Shown here: positions 45,865 through 54,082 of the stretch, piece after piece
Numbering within the stretch: the first letter of the stretch is position 1
Layout of the letters: each line of letters opens with the position of its first letter
NCBI RefSeq assembly: GCF_013449725.1
Contig: NZ_JACCFF010000003.1
Coordinates: 124,001 to 188,000, forward strand
Length of the DNA stretch: 64,000 nt
Reading direction: 5' to 3'
Origin: Mycobacteroides sp. LB1
Lineage (GTDB): Bacteria; Actinomycetota; Actinomycetes; Mycobacteriales; Mycobacteriaceae
Notes under the pieces: generated by a model
Told to the model about the DNA's origin: nothing
The model's input: only the letters and a program-made list of their open reading frames with translations
Databases searched by the model: none
Made by a program: the position numbers and the translations under genes

Positions 45865-46910
45865 CGCCAGGCGCGCGCGAACTCAAGGAAGGCGTCGTTC
45901 TCCTGCGGTGCCCCAATTGTGACCCGTACGCCATCAGTTCCGAAGGGGCGCAAGATGATTCGGGCTTCAGCTGAGGCCTGTGCGAATTCCGTGGAACGTT
46001 CGCCCAGTGGTAGCCACACGAAGTTCGCCTGTGAGGGCGGCACCTCGTACCCTGCTTCTCGTAGCGCGCCGGTCACCCGGGTGCGCTCGGCGACAACGTT
46101 ATTCGTGCGGGCGAGGAGTTCCTCGGCGGCGCCGAGTGAGGCCACGGCCGCGGCCTGAGCGAGGCTGGACGCGCTGAACGGCACGTACACCTTGCCGAGC
46201 GTGGTAATCACGTCGGGATCGCCGATCGCGTAGCCCACGCGCAGGCCTGCGAGGCCGTATGCCTTCGAGAAGGTGCGCAACACAACCACATTGGAGTGCT
46301 CGCGGACCAGCGCGAGGCTATCGCTAAGATCCTCGCGCACGTACTCGATATAAGCCTCGTCGATCGCGATGAGGATGTGCGACGGTACGGTCTCCACGAA
46401 CCGCCGTAGATCGGCTGGCGGCACCACGGTGCCGGTCGGATTATTCGGGTTGCACACGAAGATCAGTCGGGTGGCGTCGGTGACCGCGGCGGCCATGGCG
46501 TCGAGGTCGTAGGTGTAGTCGATCAGCGGCACCTGCACCGGGGTCGCCCCGGCGACCCGCACCACCAGCGGGTAGGTCTCAAAGGATCGCCAGCCGAACA
46601 GCACCTCGTCGCCGACCGTCGCCGTGACCTGGACCAGCTGCTGGCACAGGCTCACGGATCCGCATCCCACGGCGATGTGTTCGGGTGGCATGTCCACGTG
46701 TTTGGCCAGGTGAGAGCGCAGCTCGGCGTACCCGTTGTCGGGGTACCGGTTGATCAGCGAGGTGGCCTCGGCGATGGCGGCGCGGACGCTCGGCAGTGGC
46801 TCGTGGACGGTCTCGTTACTGGCGAGCTTGATGGCGCCGGGGACACTGCGGCCCGGGGTGTAGGCCGGCAGGTCGGTCAGCTCGGGGCGAAGTCGCGCAG
46901 GCACGGTCAT
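45861..46910 (-). CDS. Histidinol-phosphate / aromatic aminotransferase (HisC2, Pat-type)
   Basis: The 349-residue fold-type I aminotransferase has IKLASNET near the N-terminus, NPNNPTGT, IDEAYIEYV (cofactor Asp/Tyr) and the PLP lysine in RTFSKAYGLAGLRVGY. By position it corresponds to Rv3772 (hisC2) of M. tuberculosis, an enzyme able to act on aromatic amino acids. Such enzymes convert between histidinol phosphate or phenylalanine/tyrosine and the keto acids. ATG 46910 gives normal length. Confidence 0.88.
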   Translation of the reverse strand: MTVPARLRPELTDLPAYTPGRSVPGAIKLASNETVHEPLPSVRAAIAEATSLINRYPDNGYAELRSHLAKHVDMPPEHIAVGCGSVSLCQQLVQVTATVGDEVLFGWRSFETYPLVVRVAGATPVQVPLIDYTYDLDAMAAAVTDATRLIFVCNPNNPTGTVVPPADLRRFVETVPSHILIAIDEAYIEYVREDLSDSLALVREHSNVVVLRTFSKAYGLAGLRVGYAIGDPDVITTLGKVYVPFSASSLAQAAAVASLGAAEELLARTNNVVAERTRVTGALREAGYEVPPSQANFVWLPLGERSTEFAQASAEARIILRPFGTDGVRVTIGAPQENDAFLEFARAWR

Positions 46911-47038
46911 CAGAGTATCGGTGCATGTAGGGCTGGATGACGACCCACGGCTTTGCCTTCCGGCCGCGCGGGCCTGTACTCTGTGCCCTCGGCGGTTCGG
47001 GATCCATTTTATGGGTTCCGGTACCCTCGGGAAGTTCA
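46911..47038. other. Intergenic region before the tRNA pair
   Basis: The 128 bases should hold promoters for the minus-strand aminotransferase and for the two tRNAs. No gene or strong hairpin was seen. Confidence 0.3.
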
Positions 47039-47127
47039 GGAGGCGTGCCAGAGCGGCCGAATGGGACTCACTGCTAATGAGTTGTCCCCTTTACGGGGGA
47101 CCGGAGGTTCAAATCCTCTCGCCTCCG
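47039..47127 (+). tRNA. tRNA-Ser (anticodon GCT)
   Basis: GGAGGCG (47039-47045) pairs with CGCCTCC (47120-47126), discriminator G47127. The loop CTGCTAA in an ACTCA/TGAGT stem gives anticodon GCT. The long variable arm (TTGTCCCCTTTACGGGGGAC) marks a class II serine tRNA. CCA is not encoded. Confidence 0.97.
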
Positions 47128-47175
47128 CGTCGGTCTGCAGGCCAAACCTGTTGACCTACAACAATTGAATAGTAA

Positions 47176-47251
47176 GCGCCCGTAGCTCAACGGATAGAGC
47201 ACTTGACTACGGATCAAGAGGTTAGGGGTTCGAATCCCTTCGGGCGCACCA
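47176..47251 (+). tRNA. tRNA-Arg (anticodon ACG)
   Basis: GCGCCCG (47176-47182) pairs with CGGGCGC (47241-47247), discriminator A47248, and CCA is encoded at 47249-47251. The loop CTACGGA in a CTTGA/TCAAG stem gives anticodon ACG. It lies 48 bp after tRNA-Ser(GCT), so the two are likely co-transcribed. Confidence 0.97.
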
Positions 47252-47272
47252 CACATTCGCAGGGGGTGCGCT

Positions 47273-47701
47273 ATGACTCGAGTGCAGCGCTACATTCCCC
47301 ATCCGCCCCATCGCGTATGGGACGCGGTACTCGATCCCACGAGTTGGTGGGAGGCTCCCGAACGTCCGATCGAAGTTGTCGTGGGCGCCCGCTTTGATCT
47401 CGAGACGGTCCCCATCGTGGGTACCCGCTTCACCGGAGCGTTCGAGGTGGAAATTCTGGACGCCCTGCGCGGTGAAAGGTTGAGGACGAGTCTGGTGGCG
47501 CTGGCGCAGCCGGGCTCACCTGCCGAATGGGAGCGGCACACGACGTTCCGCGAACATGAGGGGGGCACGCTGCTGAACGTCGCCAATGTCGGTGTGAGCA
47601 TGCGCGACCGCGATGAGCGGCTGCTGTTGCGCGCCGTCAAGGACATCCAGGAATGGGAGCTGCACGGCGTGGCCGAGCTGCTGGACCGCGCCCGTCCCTA
47701 A
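47273..47701 (+). CDS. SRPBCC (START-like/AHSA1) family protein
   Basis: The 142-residue protein has the SRPBCC pattern: RYIPHPPHRVWDAVLDPTSW at the start, a central beta sheet (GTRFTGAFEVEILDALRGERL, shown in part) and a long C-terminal helix (VKDIQEWELHGVAELLDRA). These proteins bind small hydrophobic ligands; the ligand is unknown. Its stop overlaps the convergent GNAT remnant by 3 bp. Confidence 0.82.
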   Translation: MTRVQRYIPHPPHRVWDAVLDPTSWWEAPERPIEVVVGARFDLETVPIVGTRFTGAFEVEILDALRGERLRTSLVALAQPGSPAEWERHTTFREHEGGTLLNVANVGVSMRDRDERLLLRAVKDIQEWELHGVAELLDRARP

Positions 47702-48166
47702 GCCTTCTCAAAGCGAAGCAGTGGCGCCGTCGCCAATGTCTGGTGGGCGTCGAACTGGATGAAGGTTGTTATAGCTTCGAATCCCAACCGCCGCAGCAGG
47801 CTCAGAGACCGTGTGTTGGCACTCTGGGTCACCACGATCACGGGCTGGTCGGCGAGCTCCGCGGCAGCGGCGCCGAGTAGCGCGAACGCTGCCCGGTAGG
47901 CCCAGCCCTTTCCCCATGAATCGCGGCGGAACACGTAGGACAACTCCAGTTCGTCTCCGTCCGGAAGAACGTGGCCGGGGAGGTCCGAACGTCTGCGACC
48001 GAGTGTGATGGTTCCGGTGAACCGATCGTCGGTCTTATCGGCCACAACGAAGGCCCCCGGTGTCGCCGTGGCGGCCGGAGTTCTCGACGAACCCGCCGCG
48101 GTCGGCGTCATGCGCCTTGCGGAGCACCACGTCACCTGCGTCGATCCGGTCGGCTTTCAGCGTCAT
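47698..48166 (-). pseudogene. GNAT acetyltransferase gene broken by an internal deletion/frameshift
   Basis: The C-terminal part (frame ending at 47698) has a clear GNAT acetyltransferase sequence: FVVADKTDDRFTGTITLGRR, YVFRRDSWGKGWAY (acetyl-CoA loop) and SANTRSLSLLRRLGFE. The expected N-terminus (ADRIDAGDVVLRKAHDADR) starts at ATG 48166 in another frame, coupled to the TetR stop by ATGA, and runs into a stop after about 43 codons. About 30 residues normally lying between the two parts are missing. An out-of-frame deletion of roughly 100 nt explains this. A start at GTG 48135 would give a 145-residue product with a foreign N-terminus; I judge the gene non-functional. Confidence 0.65.
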
Positions 48167-48756
48167 ATCAGTCCGTCACGCAGCTGCTGGAAACCTTGGG
48201 CGACAAGCTCTCCGGGATCTCTCGGTAGCTTGGCATCGGATACCGCCAGCTGGATGACCGTCCCGAGGACCGCGTAGGCCGCGTTGCAGACCAACCGCGG
48301 ATACAGGTCGACGTCAGGATCTAGGCCGGTGCGCCGACTGACCTCGGCAAGCACCAGAGTGCCCACATCGTCGGATCGGGCTGCGTCGTGTGCGGCCAAG
48401 CCCGGATTCTGCGCAGACAGCCGGGTGACCGCGACGGCGGTACTGAAGGCCTCGGAGGTCGCCAGGTCCAGCATCACCGCCTCCAAAGAATCCACCACGT
48501 GCTCCTCGGTGGGGCGCTGACGTAGCACCCCGACTGCGTTGTCCTCGATATCCCGCAACGAGAACAAGACGGCGTCTTCCTTGCTGGTGAAGTAGTTACG
48601 AAAGGTGCGTGATGTGACGCGCACCGCGTTGGCGATGTCATCGACGGTGACCGCCGCCAGGTCCCCGCGTTCCAGCGCCAGCTCGAGGGCGGCGCGACTC
48701 AACGCCAGTTTGGTTTCGGACTTCTTCTGTTCACGCAGGCCGTGGGTCGGTGGCAT
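48163..48756 (-). CDS. TetR-family transcriptional regulator
   Basis: The 197-residue regulator has a TetR helix-turn-helix (about 28-65: VTVDDIANAVRVTSRTFRNY) and a helical ligand domain. The upstream gap carries two TTCC-N6-GGAA palindromes, its probable autoregulatory operators. The downstream GNAT gene is coupled by ATGA. Confidence 0.88.
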   Translation of the reverse strand: MPPTHGLREQKKSETKLALSRAALELALERGDLAAVTVDDIANAVRVTSRTFRNYFTSKEDAVLFSLRDIEDNAVGVLRQRPTEEHVVDSLEAVMLDLATSEAFSTAVAVTRLSAQNPGLAAHDAARSDDVGTLVLAEVSRRTGLDPDVDLYPRLVCNAAYAVLGTVIQLAVSDAKLPRDPGELVAQGFQQLRDGLI

Positions 48757-48775
48757 GTGGTCATGCTAACAAACA

Positions 48776-48807
48776 TTCCAAACTAGGAAACTTTTCCATT
48801 TGTGGAA
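48776..48807. promoter_or_regulatory. Tandem TTCC-N6-GGAA palindromes (TetR operator candidate)
   Basis: TTCC-N6-GGAA occurs twice, at 48776-48789 and 48794-48807, centres 18 bp apart, in the gap between the TetR gene (minus) and the small secreted protein gene (plus). Spacing and symmetry fit two TetR dimers controlling both directions. Confidence 0.6.
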
Positions 48808-48869
48808 ACGTTTAGCCGGTAGATCCGGTCGCCACCCTGAGGCCGGGAGTGTGAAGAAGAGGCACTGAC

Positions 48870-49103
48870 ATGCGGAAACTACTGGCAGCCCTGGGCATTG
48901 CCGCCGCCTTGGCGGCCGGGAGCATCACGTTGGCCGGCCCCGCCGCCGCGGCCCCGTGCGGCAACGTCGTGGTGTGGGGCAATGGCGGCGGCATTTGTGA
49001 GTCCGATTTCGCGCCCGATGGCAGCTTCAACCGATGTGACACCGTGTATGTGCTCGGCATCGGCGGGACGAACTGCTATCGGGTGTACCCACCCGCACCG
49101 TGA
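48870..49103 (+). CDS. Small secreted Cys-containing protein
   Basis: The 77-residue protein has a clear signal peptide (MRKLLAALGIAAALAAG...) with a cleavage site after AAAA near residue 28. The mature part of about 49 residues has four Cys (PCGN, GICE, NRCD, TNCY) that could form two disulfides. No family function is recognised. ATG 48870 has AGAAGAGG upstream. It is divergent from the TetR gene across the tandem palindromes and may be under its control. Confidence 0.75.
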   Translation: MRKLLAALGIAAALAAGSITLAGPAAAAPCGNVVVWGNGGGICESDFAPDGSFNRCDTVYVLGIGGTNCYRVYPPAP

Positions 49104-49118
49104 GTAGCACCACCGGGT

Positions 49119-49505
49119 TCACCAGATTCCGTGCAGGCGACCCCAATTCGCGATGTACGGTGCCGCAACATATGTGCCGATGGTGAATGGAACGCCGATC
49201 CAGACCCATGCGGGCCGCCGTGAGAACGCCGTCACCCAGCCGATCGGTATCAGCGCGGTCACCGACGAGGCGACGAACGCGATGACGGGGAGCGCGATCG
49301 CCCAGTGCTGGCCTTCGGCGGAGCAGATGTAGTCCGCGTCGTTCCCGTGACAACCGTCGCTCGCCATGGTCGCCGCGAAGAACCACATGAAGCTGACGGC
49401 CGCCGCCGCGGTGAGCAGCAGCCCAACCACGAGGGCGTACAAGCCGAAGTGCACACCCCAGCTGTCAGATGGAAGTTTCGATCCCGCCCCGCCGGCAGCT
49501 GCCAT
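49119..49505 (-). CDS. Small membrane protein, three TM segments
   Basis: From ATG 49505 the product has 128 residues and three hydrophobic segments (about 17-42, 68-94 and 98-120). A periplasmic-type loop between the first two carries two Cys (DGCHGNDADYICSAEG). The frame extends to 49625 without membrane features, so the shorter start is preferred. Function unknown. It is convergent with the small secreted protein gene. Confidence 0.6.
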   Translation of the reverse strand: MAAAGGAGSKLPSDSWGVHFGLYALVVGLLLTAAAAVSFMWFFAATMASDGCHGNDADYICSAEGQHWAIALPVIAFVASSVTALIPIGWVTAFSRRPAWVWIGVPFTIGTYVAAPYIANWGRLHGIW

Positions 49506-49654
49506 GGCGACCAGTGTTGCAGCTCCGGGGAGTTCGCGATCGTTGCTCGTTCCTCCGGGCGAGGTGGGGACATGATCGCGCCCAGACTTCATACCTGGGA
49601 CGTCCCGTACCAGAACCTTCCCCACATGATGTCAAGTCCGCTAGCGTCGCCACC

Positions 49655-51256
49655 ATGGTTGAGGTTCCTTCTACTGACATCGCGGCTGACTACGTCATCG
49701 TGGGCGCGGGATCGTCGGGTGCTCCACTCGCGGCTCGGCTCTCCGAACGGACCAACGACCAGGTACTGGTCCTGGAAGCGGGTCCCAAGGACAAGGACAT
49801 GGGAATCCACATTCCCGCCGCATTCTCGAAGTTGTTCCGTAGCGATGTCGACTGGGACTACCTGACCGAGCCGCAACCTCAGCTGGACAACCGCCAAATC
49901 TATTGGCCGCGAGGGAAAACGCTGGGCGGTTCGTCGTCCATCAACGCCATGATGTGGGTCCGTGGGTTCGCGGCCGACTATGACGACTGGGCCGCTGTTG
50001 CCGGCGACCAATGGTCATTTGCGAATATCGCCCCTTATTTCAAGCGTATCGAGGCGGTGGAGGGTGCCACCGAAAGCGACGAGGGCACCGACGGTGCGCT
50101 AAAGATCTCTAAACAGCGCAGCCCCCGCTCCAGCACCGCGGCGTGGCTGGAGGCTGTCAAAGAAGCCGGATTTGATGTCGAGCGGGCCAATACTCCTGAA
50201 CCCAAGGGGTTCTCGGAAACCATGGTGTGTCAGAACGGCGGTCGTCGGTGGAGTACCGCGGACGGTTACCTCAAACCCGGCCTGCGACGTCGGAACCTGA
50301 ACGTGGTCACCGACGCCCAGGTGCGCCGGGTGTTGTTCGACGGAACGCGGGCGGTGGGTGTCGAGTATGTGCGCGACGGCATCACACATACCGTGCACGC
50401 CCGACGTGAGGTGATTCTGAGCGGCGGCGCCATTAACTCTCCTCAGCTGCTGATGCTTTCGGGGATCGGAGACGCCAAGCGGCTTGCTGAACTGGGGATC
50501 CCGCTCGTGCACGATGCCCCGCAGGTCGGCCAAAATCTGCTGGATCATCTGTGCTGCCCGGTGGGTTATGAGGTCGAGGCCGACTCGCTGTACAGCGCGG
50601 AGAAACCGCTGCAGCTCGCCAACTACTTCCTGCGCCATCGCGGCATGCTCACCTCGAATGTCGGTGAGGCGTACGGGTTTATCCGTAGCCGTGCCGATCT
50701 CGCGCTACCCGATCTGGAGTTGATCTTCGCGCCCGCGCCGTTCTTCGATGAGGGCCTGGGGGAGGCCGTCGAGCACGCCATCGTGATGGGACCCATCCTG
50801 CTCAAGCCGGAAAGCAGTGGCGAGATCACCCTCACCTCGCCCGACCCGTTGGCCAAGCCGCGCATCGATCCGCGTTACCTGAGCGACCCGGCCGGGCAGG
50901 ACCGCGCCGCCATGATGTTCGGGCTGCGTACCACCGCGCGCATTGCCGAGACGCCATCGATGCGGGCGGTGCTGGGCAGGATTCTGCGACCGAGGAATCC
51001 CAGCGACGATCTGGAGGAGACACTCGTCGCCGCGCTGGAGAACAACTCACACACCCTGTATCACCCCGTCGGGACCTGCCGAATGGGGACAGATGAGGCC
51101 AGCGTGGTGACACCGAACCTCACCGTTCGCGGTGTACAGGGACTGCGAGTGGTCGATGCCTCGGTGATACCGAGTCTCATTCGCGGCCATACCCACGCGC
51201 CGTCGGTGTTGCTCGGTGAGAAGGCCGCCGATCTGGTGCTGTCTCCACAGGGCTGA
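49655..51256 (+). CDS. GMC-family FAD oxidoreductase (choline dehydrogenase-like)
   Basis: The 533-residue flavoenzyme has the ADP-binding motif VIVGAGSSGAPLAARLSE, GMC signature 1 (RGKTLGGSSSINAMMWVRG), signature 2 (GGAINSPQLLMLSGIG) and the C-terminal HPVGTCRMG and RVVDASVIPSL motifs. GMC enzymes oxidise primary alcohols; the substrate here is unknown. ATG 49655 is chosen because the FAD motif begins about 13 residues later; the longer frame from 49469 overlaps the divergent membrane protein gene. Confidence 0.92.
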   Translation: MVEVPSTDIAADYVIVGAGSSGAPLAARLSERTNDQVLVLEAGPKDKDMGIHIPAAFSKLFRSDVDWDYLTEPQPQLDNRQIYWPRGKTLGGSSSINAMMWVRGFAADYDDWAAVAGDQWSFANIAPYFKRIEAVEGATESDEGTDGALKISKQRSPRSSTAAWLEAVKEAGFDVERANTPEPKGFSETMVCQNGGRRWSTADGYLKPGLRRRNLNVVTDAQVRRVLFDGTRAVGVEYVRDGITHTVHARREVILSGGAINSPQLLMLSGIGDAKRLAELGIPLVHDAPQVGQNLLDHLCCPVGYEVEADSLYSAEKPLQLANYFLRHRGMLTSNVGEAYGFIRSRADLALPDLELIFAPAPFFDEGLGEAVEHAIVMGPILLKPESSGEITLTSPDPLAKPRIDPRYLSDPAGQDRAAMMFGLRTTARIAETPSMRAVLGRILRPRNPSDDLEETLVAALENNSHTLYHPVGTCRMGTDEASVVTPNLTVRGVQGLRVVDASVIPSLIRGHTHAPSVLLGEKAADLVLSPQG

Positions 51257-51325
51257 CACACGTACTCGTCGTGACGCATGGTGCCGGATAGACTCGCTAG
51301 TGGTGGGAGTTAGCGGAGGGGACTT

Positions 51326-51619
51326 ATGACTGACGAGTTCGGTGTCCGGACCGAGGAGCTTGCGGCCATCTCCAAGACATGGCTGGGCGAGACGTTGCAC
51401 ATCAACGACGTGTCGTGGTCGTCATTCGAGGACGCCTCAGGCGCCGGAAGTGAAGTGTTAGCCGCGATCAGAGATGTCCAGTCGCCGGGAATCAAGGCGA
51501 TGTCGTCGATTGCCCGCAGGTTCTCGGATATGTCGGGACTCATCAACACCTTCGCCGCAAACGTGACGGCGCAGGATGAGAAGAGCGCCGTGTCCTTCGA
51601 TGCGTTGAAGCCGCGCTGA
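51326..51619 (+). CDS. WXG100/EspC-like small helical protein
   Basis: The 97-residue all-helical, mildly acidic protein resembles the EspC/WXG100-like partners of type VII secretion: two helices separated by a SWSSFEDASGAGS turn, no Cys. It lacks a strict WxG, so the call is by size, helicity and position. GGAGGGG precedes ATG 51326. Its TGA overlaps the ATG of the next gene by one base, so the two are made together and may form a secreted heterodimer. Confidence 0.65.
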   Translation: MTDEFGVRTEELAAISKTWLGETLHINDVSWSSFEDASGAGSEVLAAIRDVQSPGIKAMSSIARRFSDMSGLINTFAANVTAQDEKSAVSFDALKPR

Positions 51620-53490
51620 TGCGTCCGACGATCAGCCAGCTGCGTGGCTGGAACCTGGATGCGCTCACCAAGGCGGGTGAGACGGCACGTGATAACGCGC
51701 GGACGCTGGACAGGTCGCTGGACTCCTGTGACCGTGTGTTCAACGACGCATCGGGCTGGTACGGCAAGACCCACGACGCGGCGAAGGCCAAGGTCGACCA
51801 GGAGCTGGATCACGGTCGTGAGGTCCGGAATGTTCTGAACCGGCTGTCCGATGACGCCGAGGATGCGGGACGAACGCTCAAGCACGCCAAGGAGTACACG
51901 CTTCAGGACGTGGACGCCGCCGTCGCGGAAGGTTTCACGGTCACCGACACCGGCGAGGTCAGTCATCCGGACGCCGAGAAGGCGCAGGCCGCCGCCGATC
52001 ACCAGCGCAGGATTCAATCGGGGCTCGACGAGCTCGCTCGTCTGGACGAGATGTACGGCAGGCGACTACGAGAGGCCGTCAACGACCTGGAGAGTATGCG
52101 CGACGGACAGCAGGATGTGACGTTGCCGACGGGGGAGAAGGTCGATCCCGACGCGCTCGTTGACCGAGTGTCGCGGATGAATGCCGATGAACGTGCGGCC
52201 TTCATGTCGACGCTGAGTCCGGAGACTGTGCACGCCATGGTGATTGCCAACCCAGAGGTGATGGGCAACAGCGACGGAATTCCGTTCGATACCAGTATCG
52301 CGGCGAACGAGATCAATATCCGCAACGCGCTCAATGACGAGTTGCAGAAGCAGCCACCTGATCAGGCGCGGGTGGATCAGCTGAACAACATGCTCAAACC
52401 GATGGAAGACCCCCTGGTGACGAGGCCCGCCGATGCCGGTCCCAGCGATTACCTCGTGGACCGGAAGTACGTCAAGTTCTCCGCGGAGGGCAACGGCCGC
52501 ATGATCGAGATGATCGGCGACATCAAGCCGGGGGTCAGAGGTGTCGGCGTGATCGTTCCCGGTACCAATACCAACCTGAACGGGAGCGGCTCGAACCATG
52601 AGTCGGCGGTCAAGCTGGCGAAGGAGAGCGGATCGCCGATCTTCCTATACCTGGGTGGCGATTTCCCGCAGGGGCTCGACAAGGCGGCCGATCCCTCGTA
52701 TGCGGCGGCGATGGCACCCAAGCTGGTCGACTTCGGCCACGAGGTGGACCGCGCTGTGGGCCAGAATGCCCCGGGGACACCGGTCACCTATGTGGGTCAT
52801 TCATACGGGGGAGCCATTGTGGGGACCGCCGAGCAGATGGGTTTGCGTGCCGACCGCATCCTGCATGCGTCCTCGGCGGGCACTGGAATCCTGCCGGGTG
52901 GATACACAGATCCGAACCCGAATGTGCAGCGCTATTCGATGACGGCGCCCGGTGACCCGATCGCCCTCGTGCAGTCACTGCCGCGAGATATGCGGATTTC
53001 GGATATCCCCGGCGTGGATGACATTCCGGGTATTCCGCACAATGTCGAGGGCCGAATCGGCAATCCGCTGGGTGGTCTGCCCTCGGCGACGGATCCGGAC
53101 AGGATTCCCGGCGTGACTCGGCTGGATACCGGCTACTACGGGGAGTTCGGCAAGCACCCGAACCAAGTAATCGTCGGACCCGATGGGCACGGAAGCTATT
53201 GGGATGACCCCAATTCAGACGCTTTCCACAACATCGCGGCGGTCATCGGCGGCGGCGAGGCGACGGCCTATGTGGAACGGGGCATCAAAACGAACTACGT
53301 CGACGTGAACGTTGGCGACGACGGAAACTTCAGGGCAGAGGCATGGGATCAGGGGCGAGCAGCGGCCGGACCAAAGGTGCCCGAGCTCCCGTGGGACGAC
53401 CAGGGCACCGTCGACCGGCGCCAGCATCCATGGGATAACCCGAGGGTGACAGATCACCCAGAGCGTGGTCAAAGGGTTCAGGTGAAATGA
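51619..53490 (+). CDS. Alpha/beta hydrolase with N-terminal helical domain (DUF1023-type; putative type VII effector)
   Basis: The 623-residue protein has an N-terminal helical, charged region (about 1-170, starting RPTISQLRGWNLDALTKAG) like those used for type VII secretion pairing. The C-terminal hydrolase (about 290-560) has nucleophile elbow YVGHSYGGA (Ser395), and the DUF1023 family includes lipase or esterase-like enzymes. A Pro/Asp-rich tail ends the protein. It is coupled upstream to the WXG100-like gene and downstream (ATGA) to a lipoprotein gene. A role as a secreted lipid-attacking effector is inference. Confidence 0.75.
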   Translation: MRPTISQLRGWNLDALTKAGETARDNARTLDRSLDSCDRVFNDASGWYGKTHDAAKAKVDQELDHGREVRNVLNRLSDDAEDAGRTLKHAKEYTLQDVDAAVAEGFTVTDTGEVSHPDAEKAQAAADHQRRIQSGLDELARLDEMYGRRLREAVNDLESMRDGQQDVTLPTGEKVDPDALVDRVSRMNADERAAFMSTLSPETVHAMVIANPEVMGNSDGIPFDTSIAANEINIRNALNDELQKQPPDQARVDQLNNMLKPMEDPLVTRPADAGPSDYLVDRKYVKFSAEGNGRMIEMIGDIKPGVRGVGVIVPGTNTNLNGSGSNHESAVKLAKESGSPIFLYLGGDFPQGLDKAADPSYAAAMAPKLVDFGHEVDRAVGQNAPGTPVTYVGHSYGGAIVGTAEQMGLRADRILHASSAGTGILPGGYTDPNPNVQRYSMTAPGDPIALVQSLPRDMRISDIPGVDDIPGIPHNVEGRIGNPLGGLPSATDPDRIPGVTRLDTGYYGEFGKHPNQVIVGPDGHGSYWDDPNSDAFHNIAAVIGGGEATAYVERGIKTNYVDVNVGDDGNFRAEAWDQGRAAAGPKVPELPWDDQGTVDRRQHPWDNPRVTDHPERGQRVQVK

Positions 53491-53999
53491 GGTCTCTGGC
53501 AACGGTTGTGGCGCTGCTGACTTTGGCGGTCGGAACCGCGTGTGCGGGCCCGGGCACACGCACGACGGAAATGACAAGTGAGGACACGATGCAACCCATC
53601 ACGCTGACGGTCACCGAAGCCGCACGCATCACCGCCGGTTATGTTTCCCTCGTTTCCGGACAGGAAGCGGACCCGAGCCCTGACCGTGCTGAGAAGGTCG
53701 GTTGCCAGACAAACAAGGAATCACTGATGAGCGAGGGACCGCCGTGGAAGGTGCGCAGGCAGTGGTGGGTGGACAATCCGCCACAGGAGCTCATCGCCGC
53801 GGCCTTGGGTCGGTTGGATTCGCTTGCAGCACAGGGGTTTGATCGTCAGGTCTGGGCGCGACCGGACCCGGAACCGGCGAACACCAAGACGTACCACGAC
53901 GCGCGTGGATACGTAGTCGGCGCGCGGGCCTACACCACCGCTGGTGGACGGGATCTCTTCGAGGTCACCGCGATGTCCCCCTGCGCGAACGACGGTTAG
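53487..53999 (+). CDS. Lipoprotein, partner of the hydrolase (immunity candidate)
   Basis: The 170-residue protein has a signal sequence with lipobox VGTAC (Cys19 or so), then a Ser/Thr-rich linker and a compact domain of about 130 residues with two further Cys (VGCQTN and SPCAND). No enzyme motif is visible. Its ATG overlaps the hydrolase stop (ATGA). A membrane-anchored lipoprotein made with a putative secreted hydrolase is the arrangement seen for type VII lipase toxins and their lipoprotein inhibitors; the role here is inferred. Confidence 0.7.
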   Translation: MRSLATVVALLTLAVGTACAGPGTRTTEMTSEDTMQPITLTVTEAARITAGYVSLVSGQEADPSPDRAEKVGCQTNKESLMSEGPPWKVRRQWWVDNPPQELIAAALGRLDSLAAQGFDRQVWARPDPEPANTKTYHDARGYVVGARAYTTAGGRDLFEVTAMSPCANDG

Positions 54000-54037
54000 C
54001 GCTAGACCATCAGGTCTCGCATTTTGACGGGCATTTG

Positions 54038-54059
54038 ACAGGCAGGCTTGCCTGCCTGT
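54038..54059. promoter_or_regulatory. Perfect palindromic operator before TetR gene
   Basis: ACAGGCAGGC (54038-54047) and GCCTGCCTGT (54050-54059) form a perfect 10-bp inverted repeat with a 2-bp spacer. TACCGT (54071-54076) follows as a -10 box 6 nt before GTG 54083, so the operator lies in the -35 region of a leaderless promoter. It is the likely autoregulation site of the TetR protein encoded next. Confidence 0.75.
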
Positions 54060-54082
54060 GAAAACGGGGCTACCGTGACGCC

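Noticed and set aside
39112..47251. tRNA genes as possible integration sites of a genomic island
   Set aside because: No integrase, no repeated tRNA 3' end and no composition break was seen near any of the three tRNAs.
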